NCBI GenBank assembly: GCA_031378125.1
Contig: JANNDW010000076.1
Location: 1-28,435 of the forward strand
Reading direction: 5' to 3'
Length of the DNA stretch: 28,435 nucleotides
Source: LGRD01 sp031378125
GTDB taxonomy: Bacteria > Pseudomonadota > Gammaproteobacteria > Burkholderiales > Burkholderiaceae_C
Below, piece by piece: positions 15,227 to 22,683 of the stretch. The notes beneath the pieces were generated by a model. That model saw only the letters and a list, made by a program, of their open reading frames with translations. It was not told the DNA's origin and did no database searches. The position numbers and the translations under genes are program-made. Positions within the stretch are counted from its first letter, which is position 1. Each line of letters starts with the position of its first letter.

Positions 15227-15403
15227 ATGACACCGCGCCAATGCGAGATTGCCGCCGAATCGTACACGGCCTGCCTGCTGGCGCAATCAGGCTTCGATGT
15301 TCTCGTTCAGTACGGAGCGAATCAGCCGCACTACGATTTGGTCGCTGTAAAGGACAAGCGCATCGTTCCAATATCTGTCAAAGGCAGCCAAGACGGTGGC
15401 TGC
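15227..15403 (+). pseudogene. 5' fragment of a PD-(D/E)XK-like nuclease gene
   Basis: From the ATG at 15227 (GGAG 9 bases upstream) the frame reads MTPRQCEIAAESYTACLLAQ, then VLVQYGANQPHYDLVAVKDK and IVPISVKGSQDGGC. HYDLVAV followed by ISVKGSQ looks like the beta-strand core of a PD-(D/E)XK nuclease fold seen in small uncharacterised proteins. After GGC the frame continues but becomes Arg/Gly-rich and loses protein character, while another frame looks coding. The gene is therefore broken near 15403, after about 59 residues. The region is visibly lower in GC than its neighbours, suggesting acquired DNA. Confidence 0.55.
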
Positions 15404-15476
15404 ATACGACCGTTGCAAGGTCCACGCCGTGGACGGCGAAGAAGTTCTTGCCAAGGCTCACAAGCTGGCTCGTTGA
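15390..15476 (+). pseudogene. 3' fragment of an unidentified (possibly antitoxin) gene
   Basis: In the frame shifted from the preceding fragment, codons read AYDRCKVHAVDGEEVLAKAHKLAR and stop at TGA (15474-15476). The frame has ordinary codon use and no start codon of its own. Its TGA overlaps the TTG that begins a ParE-like reading frame, the arrangement typical of antitoxin-toxin pairs. The 28 residues are too few to name a family. Confidence 0.35.
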
Positions 15477-15574
15477 CCCCGTTTCGCTTCCTTCAACCGG
15501 CTGAGGCCGAGCTTCTGAAGGATGTCGCTTACTACTCGGCGGTCCGCCCTGAACTGAGTTCCAGACTGAGCGAG
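15473..15574 (+). pseudogene. N-terminal fragment of a ParE/RelE-like toxin
   Basis: Starting at TTG 15473, the frame reads TPFRFLQPAEAELLKDVAYY then SAVRPELSSRLSE. This matches the N-terminal helices of ParE-family toxins (pattern FLPEAEAEL...AxxYY...RPGLGxRF). The homology stops near 15574, about one third of a normal toxin, where the hicAB promoter region starts. It is therefore a truncated and presumably inactive toxin. Confidence 0.5.
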
Positions 15575-15602
15575 CCACTTTATGCAAAAGGTGGCCAGTA
15601 CC

Positions 15603-15619
15603 TGATAGTGGTACCATCA
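15603..15619. promoter_or_regulatory. Operator-like dyad of hicAB
   Basis: TGATAGTGGTACCATCA is an interrupted palindrome (TGAT-n-GT-nnn-AC-n-ATCA) ending 4 bp before the hicA ATG. HicB RHH domains bind such dyads to repress their own operon. Overlapping GTACC/GGTAC arms lie at 15597-15615. Confidence 0.5.
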
Positions 15620-15623
15620 GAAG

Positions 15624-15878
15624 ATGAAGCGAAAGCACCAGCCCACGCTCGACTTGCTCTTCGCCCGCCCCACAAGCGGCAACGTCCAGTGGCGCGATGT
15701 CGAAGCGCTGTTCGTAGAACCGGGCGCCGAAGTCAGCGAGCGAGAAGGGAGCCGTGTGGCTGTTGTCTTGTTTGAAGAGGTTCGGGTTTTTCACCGGCCA
15801 CATCCGTCTCCAAATACGGACAAGAGTGCGGTGGCGAGCATCCGCAAGTGGTTGGAACAACATGGGGTTGAGCCATGA
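15624..15878 (+). CDS. hicA: HicA-family toxin
   Basis: This 84-residue, basic protein of the type II HicA family, a dsRBD-fold mRNA interferase, starts MKRKHQPTLDLLFARP. It contains WRDVEALFVEPGAEVSEREG and ends SIRKWLEQHGVEP. The usual catalytic Gly-Ser-His of HicA is Gly-Ser-Arg here (EGSRVAVVL), a variant I associate with this subgroup; His residues in VFHRPHPSP follow. Its TGA overlaps the hicB ATG (ATGA at 15875-15878), so translation is coupled. AGAAG just before the ATG is a weak ribosome site. The pair is likely autorepressed through the dyad at 15603-15619. Confidence 0.9.
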   Translation: MKRKHQPTLDLLFARPTSGNVQWRDVEALFVEPGAEVSEREGSRVAVVLFEEVRVFHRPHPSPNTDKSAVASIRKWLEQHGVEP

Positions 15879-16207
15879 ATGTCATGACAGTGGACGGGTA
15901 TCGCGCCAAGATCGAATACGACGAGGAGCTGGACCTCTTTCGAGGCGAGATTCTTGGGCTCAGTGGGGGCGCGGATTTTTACGGCAAGAACCCCAAGGAA
16001 CTTCGTACCGAATTCAAGAAGTCGCTCCAGGTCTTTCTGGAGGTGTGCAAGGAAAAGGGCCTTGAGCCGCGGCGCCACTTTTCGGGAAAGTTCAACTTGC
16101 GCATTTCGCCCGAGTTGCACGAGAGACTTGCCATCGAAGCACAGGCTCAGGGCAAGAGCATCAATACCCTTGCGCAAGAGGCGCTGCTGGAGCGGGTGGC
16201 CTCTTGA
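15875..16207 (+). CDS. hicB: HicB-family antitoxin
   Basis: This 110-residue protein has the two standard parts. Residues about 1-65 are the HicB partial RNase-H-like fold that masks HicA (GYRAKIEYDEELDLFRGEILGL, DFYGKNPKELRTEFKKSLQVFLE). Residues about 70-107 are a ribbon-helix-helix DNA-binding domain (FNLRISPELHERLAIEAQAQG, KSINTLAQEALLERV). It overlaps hicA by 4 bp. It neutralises the toxin and represses the operon. Both domains look complete, so the module is probably functional. Confidence 0.93.
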   Translation: MNVMTVDGYRAKIEYDEELDLFRGEILGLSGGADFYGKNPKELRTEFKKSLQVFLEVCKEKGLEPRRHFSGKFNLRISPELHERLAIEAQAQGKSINTLAQEALLERVAS

Positions 16208-16216
16208 GCGCCCCAG

Positions 16217-16234
16217 GGCCGGCCGAAGCCGGCC
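16217..16234. terminator. GC hairpin between hicB and the ABC operon
   Basis: GGCCGGC (16217-16223) and GCCGGCC (16228-16234) form a perfect 7-bp stem with a CGAA loop, 10 bp after the hicB stop. No T-run follows, so termination strength is uncertain. It lies between convergent transcripts and could serve both. Confidence 0.4.
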
Positions 16235-16337
16235 GGCCCCCGCGGGAATCAAGGAAAGGGGCAAAGCCACACTTCTTTGAGAGGGAGAGGGTCAAGCCGT
16301 TGTCGGTGCCAGCGGCTGCCAGTTGCTGCCGTTCGCC

Positions 16338-17327
16338 TCACCCAGACTCCCGCGCCCCGCGCCCGTAGATCAGCAGCATCACCACGATCACCACGCCGTA
16401 GATGATCTGGCGCCCGGCTTCGGGCATCTGCAGCACGGCGAGCATGCTTTGCAGCAGCACGATCAGGATCACGCCGGCGATGGTGCCGATGAAGGTGCCG
16501 CGGCCGCCCAGGATGTTGGTGCCGCCCAGCACCACCGCGGCGATGGCCGGCAGCAGGTACGGGTCGCCCATGGCCTGGTAGGCGTTCGACGAATAACCGG
16601 CGATCAGCACGCCGCCAAAAGCCGACAGCACGCCGCACAAGGTGAAGCAGCCGATCAGCACGCCCCGGGTGGGGATGCCAGACAGGTAAGCGGCGCCCTC
16701 GCGGTTGCCGATGGCATAGATGTAGCGGCCGAAGCTGGTGTACTTGAGCATCAGCATCACCACGCACGACACCGCGGCCCACACCAGCACCGCGTTGGGC
16801 AGGCCCAAGCTGCGTTGCGTGGCCAGCACCTGCATCAGCGGTGTGGCTTTGTCCTGCGGCGCGAAGCCGCCGGTCTGCAACACCATCAGCCCCTGCAGCA
16901 CCGCGTTCATGCCGAGCGTGAAGATCATCGAAGGGATGCGCAGGTAGGCCACGCCCAGGCCGTTGATCAACCCGACCGCCAGGCCGCAGCCCAGCCCCAC
17001 CGGAATCGCCCAGCCGGGGCCCAGCGTGCCGGCCGCAAAGGTGGCCATCATGCCGCCGGTGGTGACGGTCCAGGGCACCGACAGGTCGATGTGCCCGAGC
17101 AGCACCACCAGCATCACGCCGGCCGCGATGATGCCGAAAAACGCGCCCACCTGCAGCTGCTGCAGCAAGTAGGTGAGCGAGATGAAGTTGATGTTGATGA
17201 AACTGCCGATGAGCAGCAGCAGCAGCGAAAAGCTGAACGCCACCAGCGGCGGGTTCTTGATGAAGCGCGACCACACCGACGCCGCCGGCGTGGCCGATGT
17301 GGGTGTGCTGACGGTCGAGGGGTTCAT
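16338..17327 (-). CDS. CUT2 sugar ABC transporter permease (second permease gene)
   Basis: This 329-residue inner-membrane protein has about 8-10 hydrophobic segments and belongs to the RbsC/XylH family (BPD_transp_2). Family markers are GVMLVVLLGHIDLSV (the conserved G-x-DLS loop), GFA and GINGLGVAYLRIPSMIFTLGM, FGRYIYAIGNREGAAYLSGI (coupling loop to the ATPase) and AAVVLGGTNILGGRGTFIGT. The ATG at 17327 overlaps the TGA of the preceding permease (TGATG), with GGAG about 11 bases upstream, so the two are translationally coupled. The open frame extends well upstream to 18074 but that part is shadow of the other permease. Confidence 0.93.
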   Translation of the reverse strand: MNPSTVSTPTSATPAASVWSRFIKNPPLVAFSFSLLLLLIGSFININFISLTYLLQQLQVGAFFGIIAAGVMLVVLLGHIDLSVPWTVTTGGMMATFAAGTLGPGWAIPVGLGCGLAVGLINGLGVAYLRIPSMIFTLGMNAVLQGLMVLQTGGFAPQDKATPLMQVLATQRSLGLPNAVLVWAAVSCVVMLMLKYTSFGRYIYAIGNREGAAYLSGIPTRGVLIGCFTLCGVLSAFGGVLIAGYSSNAYQAMGDPYLLPAIAAVVLGGTNILGGRGTFIGTIAGVILIVLLQSMLAVLQMPEAGRQIIYGVVIVVMLLIYGRGARESG

Positions 17328-18310
17328 CAACCGAACAACTCCAGCCGGTTGCGGATGCGCAGCACCCGCAGCGCGCCCAGGCTCACCGCCGCGAGCAGGA
17401 TGAAACCCTCGAACAGGGGCTGCCACAAGGCCGGCGCGTCGAACACGAACAGCAGGTCGCCGATGGTGCGCAACACGAAGGCGCCGATGATCGAGCCCAC
17501 CATGCCGCCCGCGCCGCCGTACAGCGAGGTGCCGCCGATCACCACCGCGGCGATCGAGTTCAGCGTGTACAGGTTGGCCTGCGGCGCACTCGCTTCGCCG
17601 GACAACGAGATCAGCGACAGCAGCAGCCCGGCCATCGAGGCCAGCAGCCCCGCCAGCGTGTAGGCGACGAACTTCGAGCGCTTGATGTCGACGCCCGACA
17701 GATAGGCCGCGCCTTCGGCCGACCCGGCCGCATAACAACCGCGCCCGATCAGCGAGCGTCGCAGCGGCAGCCAGATCAGCAACACCACGCCCGCCAAGAC
17801 GACCAAGGTGGTGGGCACGACGCCGAAGAGGGTTCGGGTCAGCGCGTCCGACAAGCCTTCGCTGACTTCGCCGCCCGGTGCCGGCCGCACCAGCAAGGCG
17901 ATGCCGAAGTACACCGCGCTGGTGGCCAAGGTGGCGATGATCGGCTGCAGCCGGCCCAGCACGACCAGCGATGCGTTCAGCGCACCGGCGGCCAGGCCGG
18001 TGGCCAGCACGCCCAGCACGCCGAATGCCACGCCGAGCGGCGTGCCGTTGACCAGCACCGACGACACGCAACACGACAGGATCATCACCATGCCGACCGA
18101 CAGGTCCAGCCCGCGCGTGATGACGGGCAGCGTCTGCGCCATCGCCACCAGCGCCAGCAGCACCGCCTTGTTCGAGGCGGTGGTCATGATGTTGGCCGAA
18201 ATGGCGCGCGGGTGCTCGGCCAGGAACACGCTGAACATCACCGCGAACACGCCCAGCGCCACCAGCGGCAGGGCGTTTTGGCGCAAGTGAATGGACCAGT
18301 CGGAGCGCAT
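17327..18310 (-). CDS. CUT2 sugar ABC transporter permease (first permease gene)
   Basis: This 327-residue integral membrane protein of the RbsC type starts at the ATG at 18310 (MRSDWSIHLRQNALPLVALG). The longer frame to 18451 overlaps the ATPase gene and lacks membrane character. LPVITRGLDLSVG is the conserved loop, AGSAEGAAYLSGVDIKRSKF the coupling helix region, and AAVVIGGTSLYGGAGGMVGS the C-terminal family motif. It begins 37 bp after the ATPase stop. The two permeases presumably form a heterodimer, an arrangement found in some CUT2 systems in place of an RbsC homodimer. Confidence 0.93.
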   Translation of the reverse strand: MRSDWSIHLRQNALPLVALGVFAVMFSVFLAEHPRAISANIMTTASNKAVLLALVAMAQTLPVITRGLDLSVGMVMILSCCVSSVLVNGTPLGVAFGVLGVLATGLAAGALNASLVVLGRLQPIIATLATSAVYFGIALLVRPAPGGEVSEGLSDALTRTLFGVVPTTLVVLAGVVLLIWLPLRRSLIGRGCYAAGSAEGAAYLSGVDIKRSKFVAYTLAGLLASMAGLLLSLISLSGEASAPQANLYTLNSIAAVVIGGTSLYGGAGGMVGSIIGAFVLRTIGDLLFVFDAPALWQPLFEGFILLAAVSLGALRVLRIRNRLELFG

Positions 18311-18347
18311 GGTGCCGGGCCGGGTGTGCGAGCGGATGCCGCGCGCG

Positions 18348-19874
18348 CTAAGCCGCCAGCTGCTCGCCCGCAGCGAGATTGAGCGCCGCCGCGACGATGT
18401 TGGTTTCGGTGATCGCATCGCCTTCGAGCACCCGCGTGATCGCACCGCCATACATGATGAGCACGCGGTCGCACAGGCCGATCAGTTCTTCGTAGTCGGT
18501 CGAGTACAGCAACACCGCGACGCCCTCGGAGGCGAGCTGGCGCAGCAGCCCATAAAGCTCCTGCTTGGTGCCCACGTCGATGCCGCGGGTCGGGTCGTTC
18601 AGCAAAATCACGCCGGCATTCGTCATCAGCCACTTGCCGATCACGACCTTTTGCTGGTTGCCGCCCGACAGCGTGGCCACCGCATCGCTGGCCGCACCGA
18701 TCTTGATGCGCAGCTTGGTGATCGCACCAGCCACGCCTGCGCTTTCAGCGCGGCGGTTGACCCAGCCGCCCGCGCTGAGCCGGCTGAGCGCGGCCATCGA
18801 CAAATTTTGCGCAATCGACATCGGCAGGATCAGCCCTTCGGTCTTGCGGTCTTCGGGGATCAGCGCCAGAGCGAGTTCGGGCGACTTGGCGCGGGCCGGG
18901 CTCATCCGCGTCACGGCCTTGCCATTCACGGCCAGTTGGCCGCTCACACCGCGCAGCACGCCGAACAAGGCCAGCATCAGCTCGCGCTGGCCTTGGCCGT
19001 CCAGGCCGCCCAGGCCAACGATCTCGCCCTGGCGGATGGCAAGGGTGATGTCTTTCAGGCGGTCGCCCCAGCCCAGCCCGCTGGCCTGCAGGCGGGTGGT
19101 CGCGCCGGCGGGCAACTTCGGTTTGGGTGGATAGGTCTTGGCCAGGTCACGACCGATCATCAACTGCACCACCTGGTCGTCGGAGCGCGCACCGGTGGCA
19201 AAGGTCTCGACATGGCGGCCGTTGCGAAACACCGAACAGGTGTCGGCCAGCGCCTTGATCTCGTGCATGCGGTGCGAGATGTACAGAATCGCCAGGCCCT
19301 GATCGCGCAGGCCGCGCAGGATGGTGTAGACCTTGTCGACATCGGCGGCCGTCAGCGCCGAGGTGGCTTCATCGAGAATCAGCAGGCTTGGTGCACGGCC
19401 CAGCGCCTTGGCGATCTCCACCATCTGGCGGCGCGACAACGGCAGGTTGCGCACCAGTTCGAGCGGGTGAATGTCGGCGCAACCCACCCGTTCGAGCAAG
19501 GCTTCAGCACGTTGGCGCTGGGCCCGCTGGGCCACGAAGCCCCAGCGGTTCGGCGCGTTGGTGAGCAAGATGTTGTCGGCCACCGACAGGTCCGGGATCA
19601 GCGACAGCTCCTGGAACACGCAGACGATGCCGTGCCGCCCAGCCTCGATCGGCGACTTGAAGGCAACCGGTGCGCCGGCGAAGCTCATTTGCCCGGTGTC
19701 GGGCTGCACCACGCCGGCGATGGCCTTGATCAGCGTGGACTTGCCCGCGCCGTTTTCACCCAGCACGGCATGGATGGAGCCGGCCGCGCAGGCGAAGTCG
19801 ACCTGGTCCAGCGCGGTGACGCCACCGTAGCGTTTGGAGATCGCGCGCATTTGCAGCAGGTTGGCAGATTCCAC
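18348..19874 (-). CDS. CUT2 sugar ABC transporter ATP-binding protein (two ABC domains)
   Basis: This 508-residue RbsA/XylG-type protein has tandem ABC domains. Domain 1 has Walker A GENGAGKST (about 39-47), signature LSRRQ and Walker B LLILDEATSAL. Domain 2 has the usual degenerate P-loop of this family (GGLDGQGQREL), signature LSGGNQQK and a Walker B reading LLNDPTRGID, where most relatives have LDEPTRG. The start is a GTG at 19874. The internal ATG nine codons later would remove the first strand. It energises uptake at the inner membrane with the two permeases downstream. A terminator just upstream separates it from the binding-protein gene. Confidence 0.95.
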   Translation of the reverse strand: MESANLLQMRAISKRYGGVTALDQVDFACAAGSIHAVLGENGAGKSTLIKAIAGVVQPDTGQMSFAGAPVAFKSPIEAGRHGIVCVFQELSLIPDLSVADNILLTNAPNRWGFVAQRAQRQRAEALLERVGCADIHPLELVRNLPLSRRQMVEIAKALGRAPSLLILDEATSALTAADVDKVYTILRGLRDQGLAILYISHRMHEIKALADTCSVFRNGRHVETFATGARSDDQVVQLMIGRDLAKTYPPKPKLPAGATTRLQASGLGWGDRLKDITLAIRQGEIVGLGGLDGQGQRELMLALFGVLRGVSGQLAVNGKAVTRMSPARAKSPELALALIPEDRKTEGLILPMSIAQNLSMAALSRLSAGGWVNRRAESAGVAGAITKLRIKIGAASDAVATLSGGNQQKVVIGKWLMTNAGVILLNDPTRGIDVGTKQELYGLLRQLASEGVAVLLYSTDYEELIGLCDRVLIMYGGAITRVLEGDAITETNIVAAALNLAAGEQLAA

Positions 19875-19885
19875 AGGCAGCGCTC

Positions 19886-19920
19886 AAGAAAAACCCGGAA
19901 GCCCGAGCGGCGTCCGGGTT
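19886..19920 (-). terminator. Intrinsic terminator between binding-protein and ATPase genes
   Basis: On the minus strand AACCCGGA and TCCGGGTT form an 8-bp stem (19920-19913 with 19899-19892) around a 13-base loop, followed by TTTCTT. It is a standard rho-independent terminator inside the operon, 64 bp after the binding-protein stop. It would make the binding protein more abundant than the membrane parts. Confidence 0.7.
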
Positions 19921-19984
19921 GGCCGGGTGAGTCGGTGCATCAAGCGCCCGTGGTCGCTCAATGCGATGGGAGCCGCAATCCGGA

Positions 19985-21082
19985 CTATTGGTTCGACTCG
20001 GTCTGCTTCATGATTTCCACCGCCGTCAGGTTCACGTTGCAGGGCGGGAATTCATTCGGCGTGAAAAAGTTGTCCGGCAGGTCGGGGAAGTAGTTCACCC
20101 CCGCCTTCAGGCCCGCCGTTTCCACATACGGAATCGGCACCGAGATGTACTGCGGCAGCTTCTGGCCCTGCAAGGCGGCCAGCGCGGCCTTCAGCGAAAT
20201 TGCCACCAGCCCCGGCGACTGCCCGGCCGATGCGCCCTTGAGGCCGTCCTTGCCGTGCAGGGCCATCAGCTTGCGGTAGCCGTTCTCGGCCTCGCCTGCG
20301 ACCGGAATGAACGGGTGTTTGGCCGCCATCAGCGCACGCACCGCACCGGTGGAGCCACCTTGCACGAACATGCCGTTGAACTTGCCGTGCACCGCCACCG
20401 CGTCGGCCACCACTTTTTGCGCGGTGCCGTCGTCCCAGTTACCGACCACTTCGATGATCTGCGCGTCCTTGTACTTCTCCATCACCTCGCGAAAGCCCAG
20501 GTGGCGGTCACGGTCCACCGAGTTGCCGGGCAGGCCGCGCACCTCCAGGATCTTGCCGCTGGTGGCCTTGTTCGACTCCAGCCAGCGGCCCATCATGCGG
20601 CCCATTTCGAACTGGTCTTCGTTGACCTGGATCACCTCGTCGGTGTCGAGCACGTTGTCGAAAGGGATCAGCACCACACCGGCTTCCTTGGCACGCTTGA
20701 TCACCGGCTTGAAGGCGGTGGGCGAGACGGCGATGGTGAGGATGGCGTCGAAGCCGGCGTTGATGAAGTTGTCGATCGCGCCGATTTGCGCGGCCACGTC
20801 GGTGCCGGTGGAGACGATCTTCAGCTCCTTGATCAGTGGCTTGATCTCGGCCGTGTTGGCATACGCCTTCAGCGACTTGATCATCTGGATGCGCCAGGTG
20901 TTGCCGACAAAACCATTGGCCAGCGCAATCCGGTACGGCCCCTTCTTGGCCGGGTACTGAATCGTCTTGGTGTCCTTGGCGAAGGGCTTGAAGCACTCCG
21001 GCAGGTAGGTTTGGGCCCAGCCCCACTGCGGCACCGAGGCCAGCACGGCACCGCCGATCAGCATGTCTCTACGCTTGAGCAT
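19985..21082 (-). CDS. Periplasmic sugar-binding protein of the CUT2 ABC transporter
   Basis: This encodes 365 residues from the ATG at 21082, with AAGGAG 7 bases upstream. The N-terminus MLKRRDMLIGGAVLASVPQWGWA is a Sec signal peptide cleaved near residue 23. The mature protein is a Peripla_BP_4 (ribose-binding-like) fold: YRIALANGFVGNTWRIQM, AIDNFINAGFDAILTIAVSP, AGVVLIPFDNVLDTDEVIQV, LEVRGLPGNSVDRDRHLGF and FVQGGSTGAVRAL. It is the first gene of the transporter operon behind the promoter at 21175-21203. It delivers the sugar to the permeases. Proximity to the sugar-acid cluster suggests an aldose or deoxy sugar, which the sequence cannot prove. Confidence 0.93.
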   Translation of the reverse strand: MLKRRDMLIGGAVLASVPQWGWAQTYLPECFKPFAKDTKTIQYPAKKGPYRIALANGFVGNTWRIQMIKSLKAYANTAEIKPLIKELKIVSTGTDVAAQIGAIDNFINAGFDAILTIAVSPTAFKPVIKRAKEAGVVLIPFDNVLDTDEVIQVNEDQFEMGRMMGRWLESNKATSGKILEVRGLPGNSVDRDRHLGFREVMEKYKDAQIIEVVGNWDDGTAQKVVADAVAVHGKFNGMFVQGGSTGAVRALMAAKHPFIPVAGEAENGYRKLMALHGKDGLKGASAGQSPGLVAISLKAALAALQGQKLPQYISVPIPYVETAGLKAGVNYFPDLPDNFFTPNEFPPCNVNLTAVEIMKQTESNQ

Positions 21083-21174
21083 CGCTTGTCTCCTTGTGTG
21101 ATGGGATCGGGTCAAACGCTCTTGGAGGACACTGCCGACGGCTGTTGAACGTCCGCGCCGGTGTCCAGCGCCGC

Positions 21175-21203
21175 ACAGTATTCCGACGCGTATGCGGTGT
21201 CAA
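21175..21203 (-). promoter_or_regulatory. Sigma70 promoter of the sugar ABC operon
   Basis: On the minus strand a perfect -35 TTGACA (21203-21198), a 17-bp spacer and -10 TACTGT (21180-21175). The start would be near 21168, giving a leader of about 86 bases. The FadR-like dyad seen at 12791 is not repeated here. Confidence 0.7.
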
Positions 21204-21329
21204 TGAAGGGTGATCCCTAGCGAAGACGCGCGCGCGGCGAGGCGCCGAGTTCGGGCTCCCCAACACACCAGCCAGGGGCGTAGACTGTTTCTCAGTCACC
21301 GGTTCAACGTGAATGCTTTGGAGGCCGCC

Positions 21330-22583
21330 ATGAAAATACTGATCGTCAACGGCAGCATTTGGGACGGCGCCGGCAACGCGGCCTACGCCGGTGAGGTGCT
21401 GATCGAGGGCCGTTGCATCGAGGCGATCGCGCGTGGCACCGGGCGCATCCCGGCCGATGGCGCGCTGCGCCTGGACGCACGTGGCATGACCGTGATGCCC
21501 GGCCTGGTGGAAGGCCACGCCCACCTGTCGTTCTGCGGCGCGACCAAGAACACCGATCTGGGCGACATCCCGCCCGAAGAGCATGTGCTGGAAACGATGC
21601 ACAACGCCCGCACGCTGCTGGAGGCCGGTTTCACCAGCGCCTTCAGCGCCGCCAGCGCCAAGATGCGGCTCGACGTGGTGGTGCGCAACCAGATCGAGGC
21701 CGGGCGCATTCCGGGGCCGCGGCTGCGTGCCGCTGGCCCCGAGATCACCGTCACCGCCGGCCTGGGCGACGACAACCGCCTGCACATGGCGCGCGAAAGT
21801 TTTGGCCTGGTGGCCGACGGCCCCGAGGCCATCGCCCGCGCGGTGCGCCTGTGCATTCGCGAGGGTGTCGACAACATCAAGCTCAACATCTCCGGCGACG
21901 ACTTCGTGCCGGCGGCGAAGGGCGGCATGACCGTGATGCGCGAAGCCGAAGTGCGCATGGCTTGCGAAGTAGCGCACTGCTTCGGCAAAAAGGTGGCCTC
22001 GCATTCGCGCGCATCGAATGCGGTGCTGCGGGCGCTGGATTGCGGTGTCGATGTGATCTACCACTGCGAGTTTGCCGACACGCAGGCACTGGACCGGCTG
22101 GAGGCTGCGCGCGACCAGGTTTTCGTTGGCCCGGCCATCGGCCTGATCCACAACACCCTGCACGAGGCCGAGCCCTTCGGCATCACCCGTGCGATGGCGC
22201 TCGATCTCGGCATGGAGCGCTGCATCGAGAACGCCCAGCGCACTTACGAACAAATGCGCAAACGCGGCATCCGCGTGGTCATTGGCGGCGACTACGGTTT
22301 TGCCTGGACGCCGCAAGGCACCAATGCGCGCGACATCGAACACTTCGTCAAGCTGTTCGGCTACTCGGCCAGCGAGGCGCTGCAATGCGCCACCCGCATC
22401 GGCGGCGAGCTGATGGGGATGCAGGTCGGCCAACTGAAGGAGGGATGGCTCGCGGACCTGCTGATCGTCGACGGCGACCCGCTGCAGGATGTGCGCGTGC
22501 TGCAGGACAAGGCGCGCCTGAAGCTGATCATGAAGGATGGCGCGAGCGTCAAGGATTTGTTGACCGCGGCGAGTCGGGCCTGA
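21330..22583 (+). CDS. Metal-dependent amidohydrolase (imidazolonepropionase/Xaa-Pro dipeptidase-like)
   Basis: This encodes 417 residues from the ATG at 21330, with GGAGG 5 bases upstream. It is an amidohydrolase-superfamily TIM barrel with flanking beta domain. All binuclear-site ligands can be placed: His63 and His65 in EGHAHLSF, a likely carboxylated Lys184 in DNIKLNISGDD, His225 in ASHSRAS, His245 in YHCEF and catalytic Asp321 in GGDYGF. There is no signal peptide. Relatives act as Xaa-Pro or aryl dipeptidases or cleave amide and lactam bonds. It is divergent from the sugar ABC operon and 100 bp before the carotenoid oxygenase-like gene. The substrate is unknown. Confidence 0.92.
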   Translation: MKILIVNGSIWDGAGNAAYAGEVLIEGRCIEAIARGTGRIPADGALRLDARGMTVMPGLVEGHAHLSFCGATKNTDLGDIPPEEHVLETMHNARTLLEAGFTSAFSAASAKMRLDVVVRNQIEAGRIPGPRLRAAGPEITVTAGLGDDNRLHMARESFGLVADGPEAIARAVRLCIREGVDNIKLNISGDDFVPAAKGGMTVMREAEVRMACEVAHCFGKKVASHSRASNAVLRALDCGVDVIYHCEFADTQALDRLEAARDQVFVGPAIGLIHNTLHEAEPFGITRAMALDLGMERCIENAQRTYEQMRKRGIRVVIGGDYGFAWTPQGTNARDIEHFVKLFGYSASEALQCATRIGGELMGMQVGQLKEGWLADLLIVDGDPLQDVRVLQDKARLKLIMKDGASVKDLLTAASRA

Positions 22584-22683
22584 CGGGCCGGCTGGCGCGA
22601 ACGATCATTCCACACAGAGGGAGTGCGTCCACGCGAAGGGATGGCACGTAAATCCGTCAACCACTGTGTCGCAAGGAGATGCC

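Noticed and set aside
14809..15504. Open frames through the inverted-repeat element
   Set aside because: No ribosome site, Arg/Ser-rich translation and repetitive DNA; better explained as a non-coding repeat.
17328..18074. N-terminal extension of the second permease frame up to 18074
   Set aside because: It overlaps the first permease gene completely and reads as low-complexity; the ATG at 17327 overlaps the previous stop as expected.
18291..21148. Plus-strand frames of 600 and 395 codons over the ABC ATPase and binding protein
   Set aside because: Antisense shadows; the minus strand carries recognisable transporter genes with ribosome sites and a promoter.
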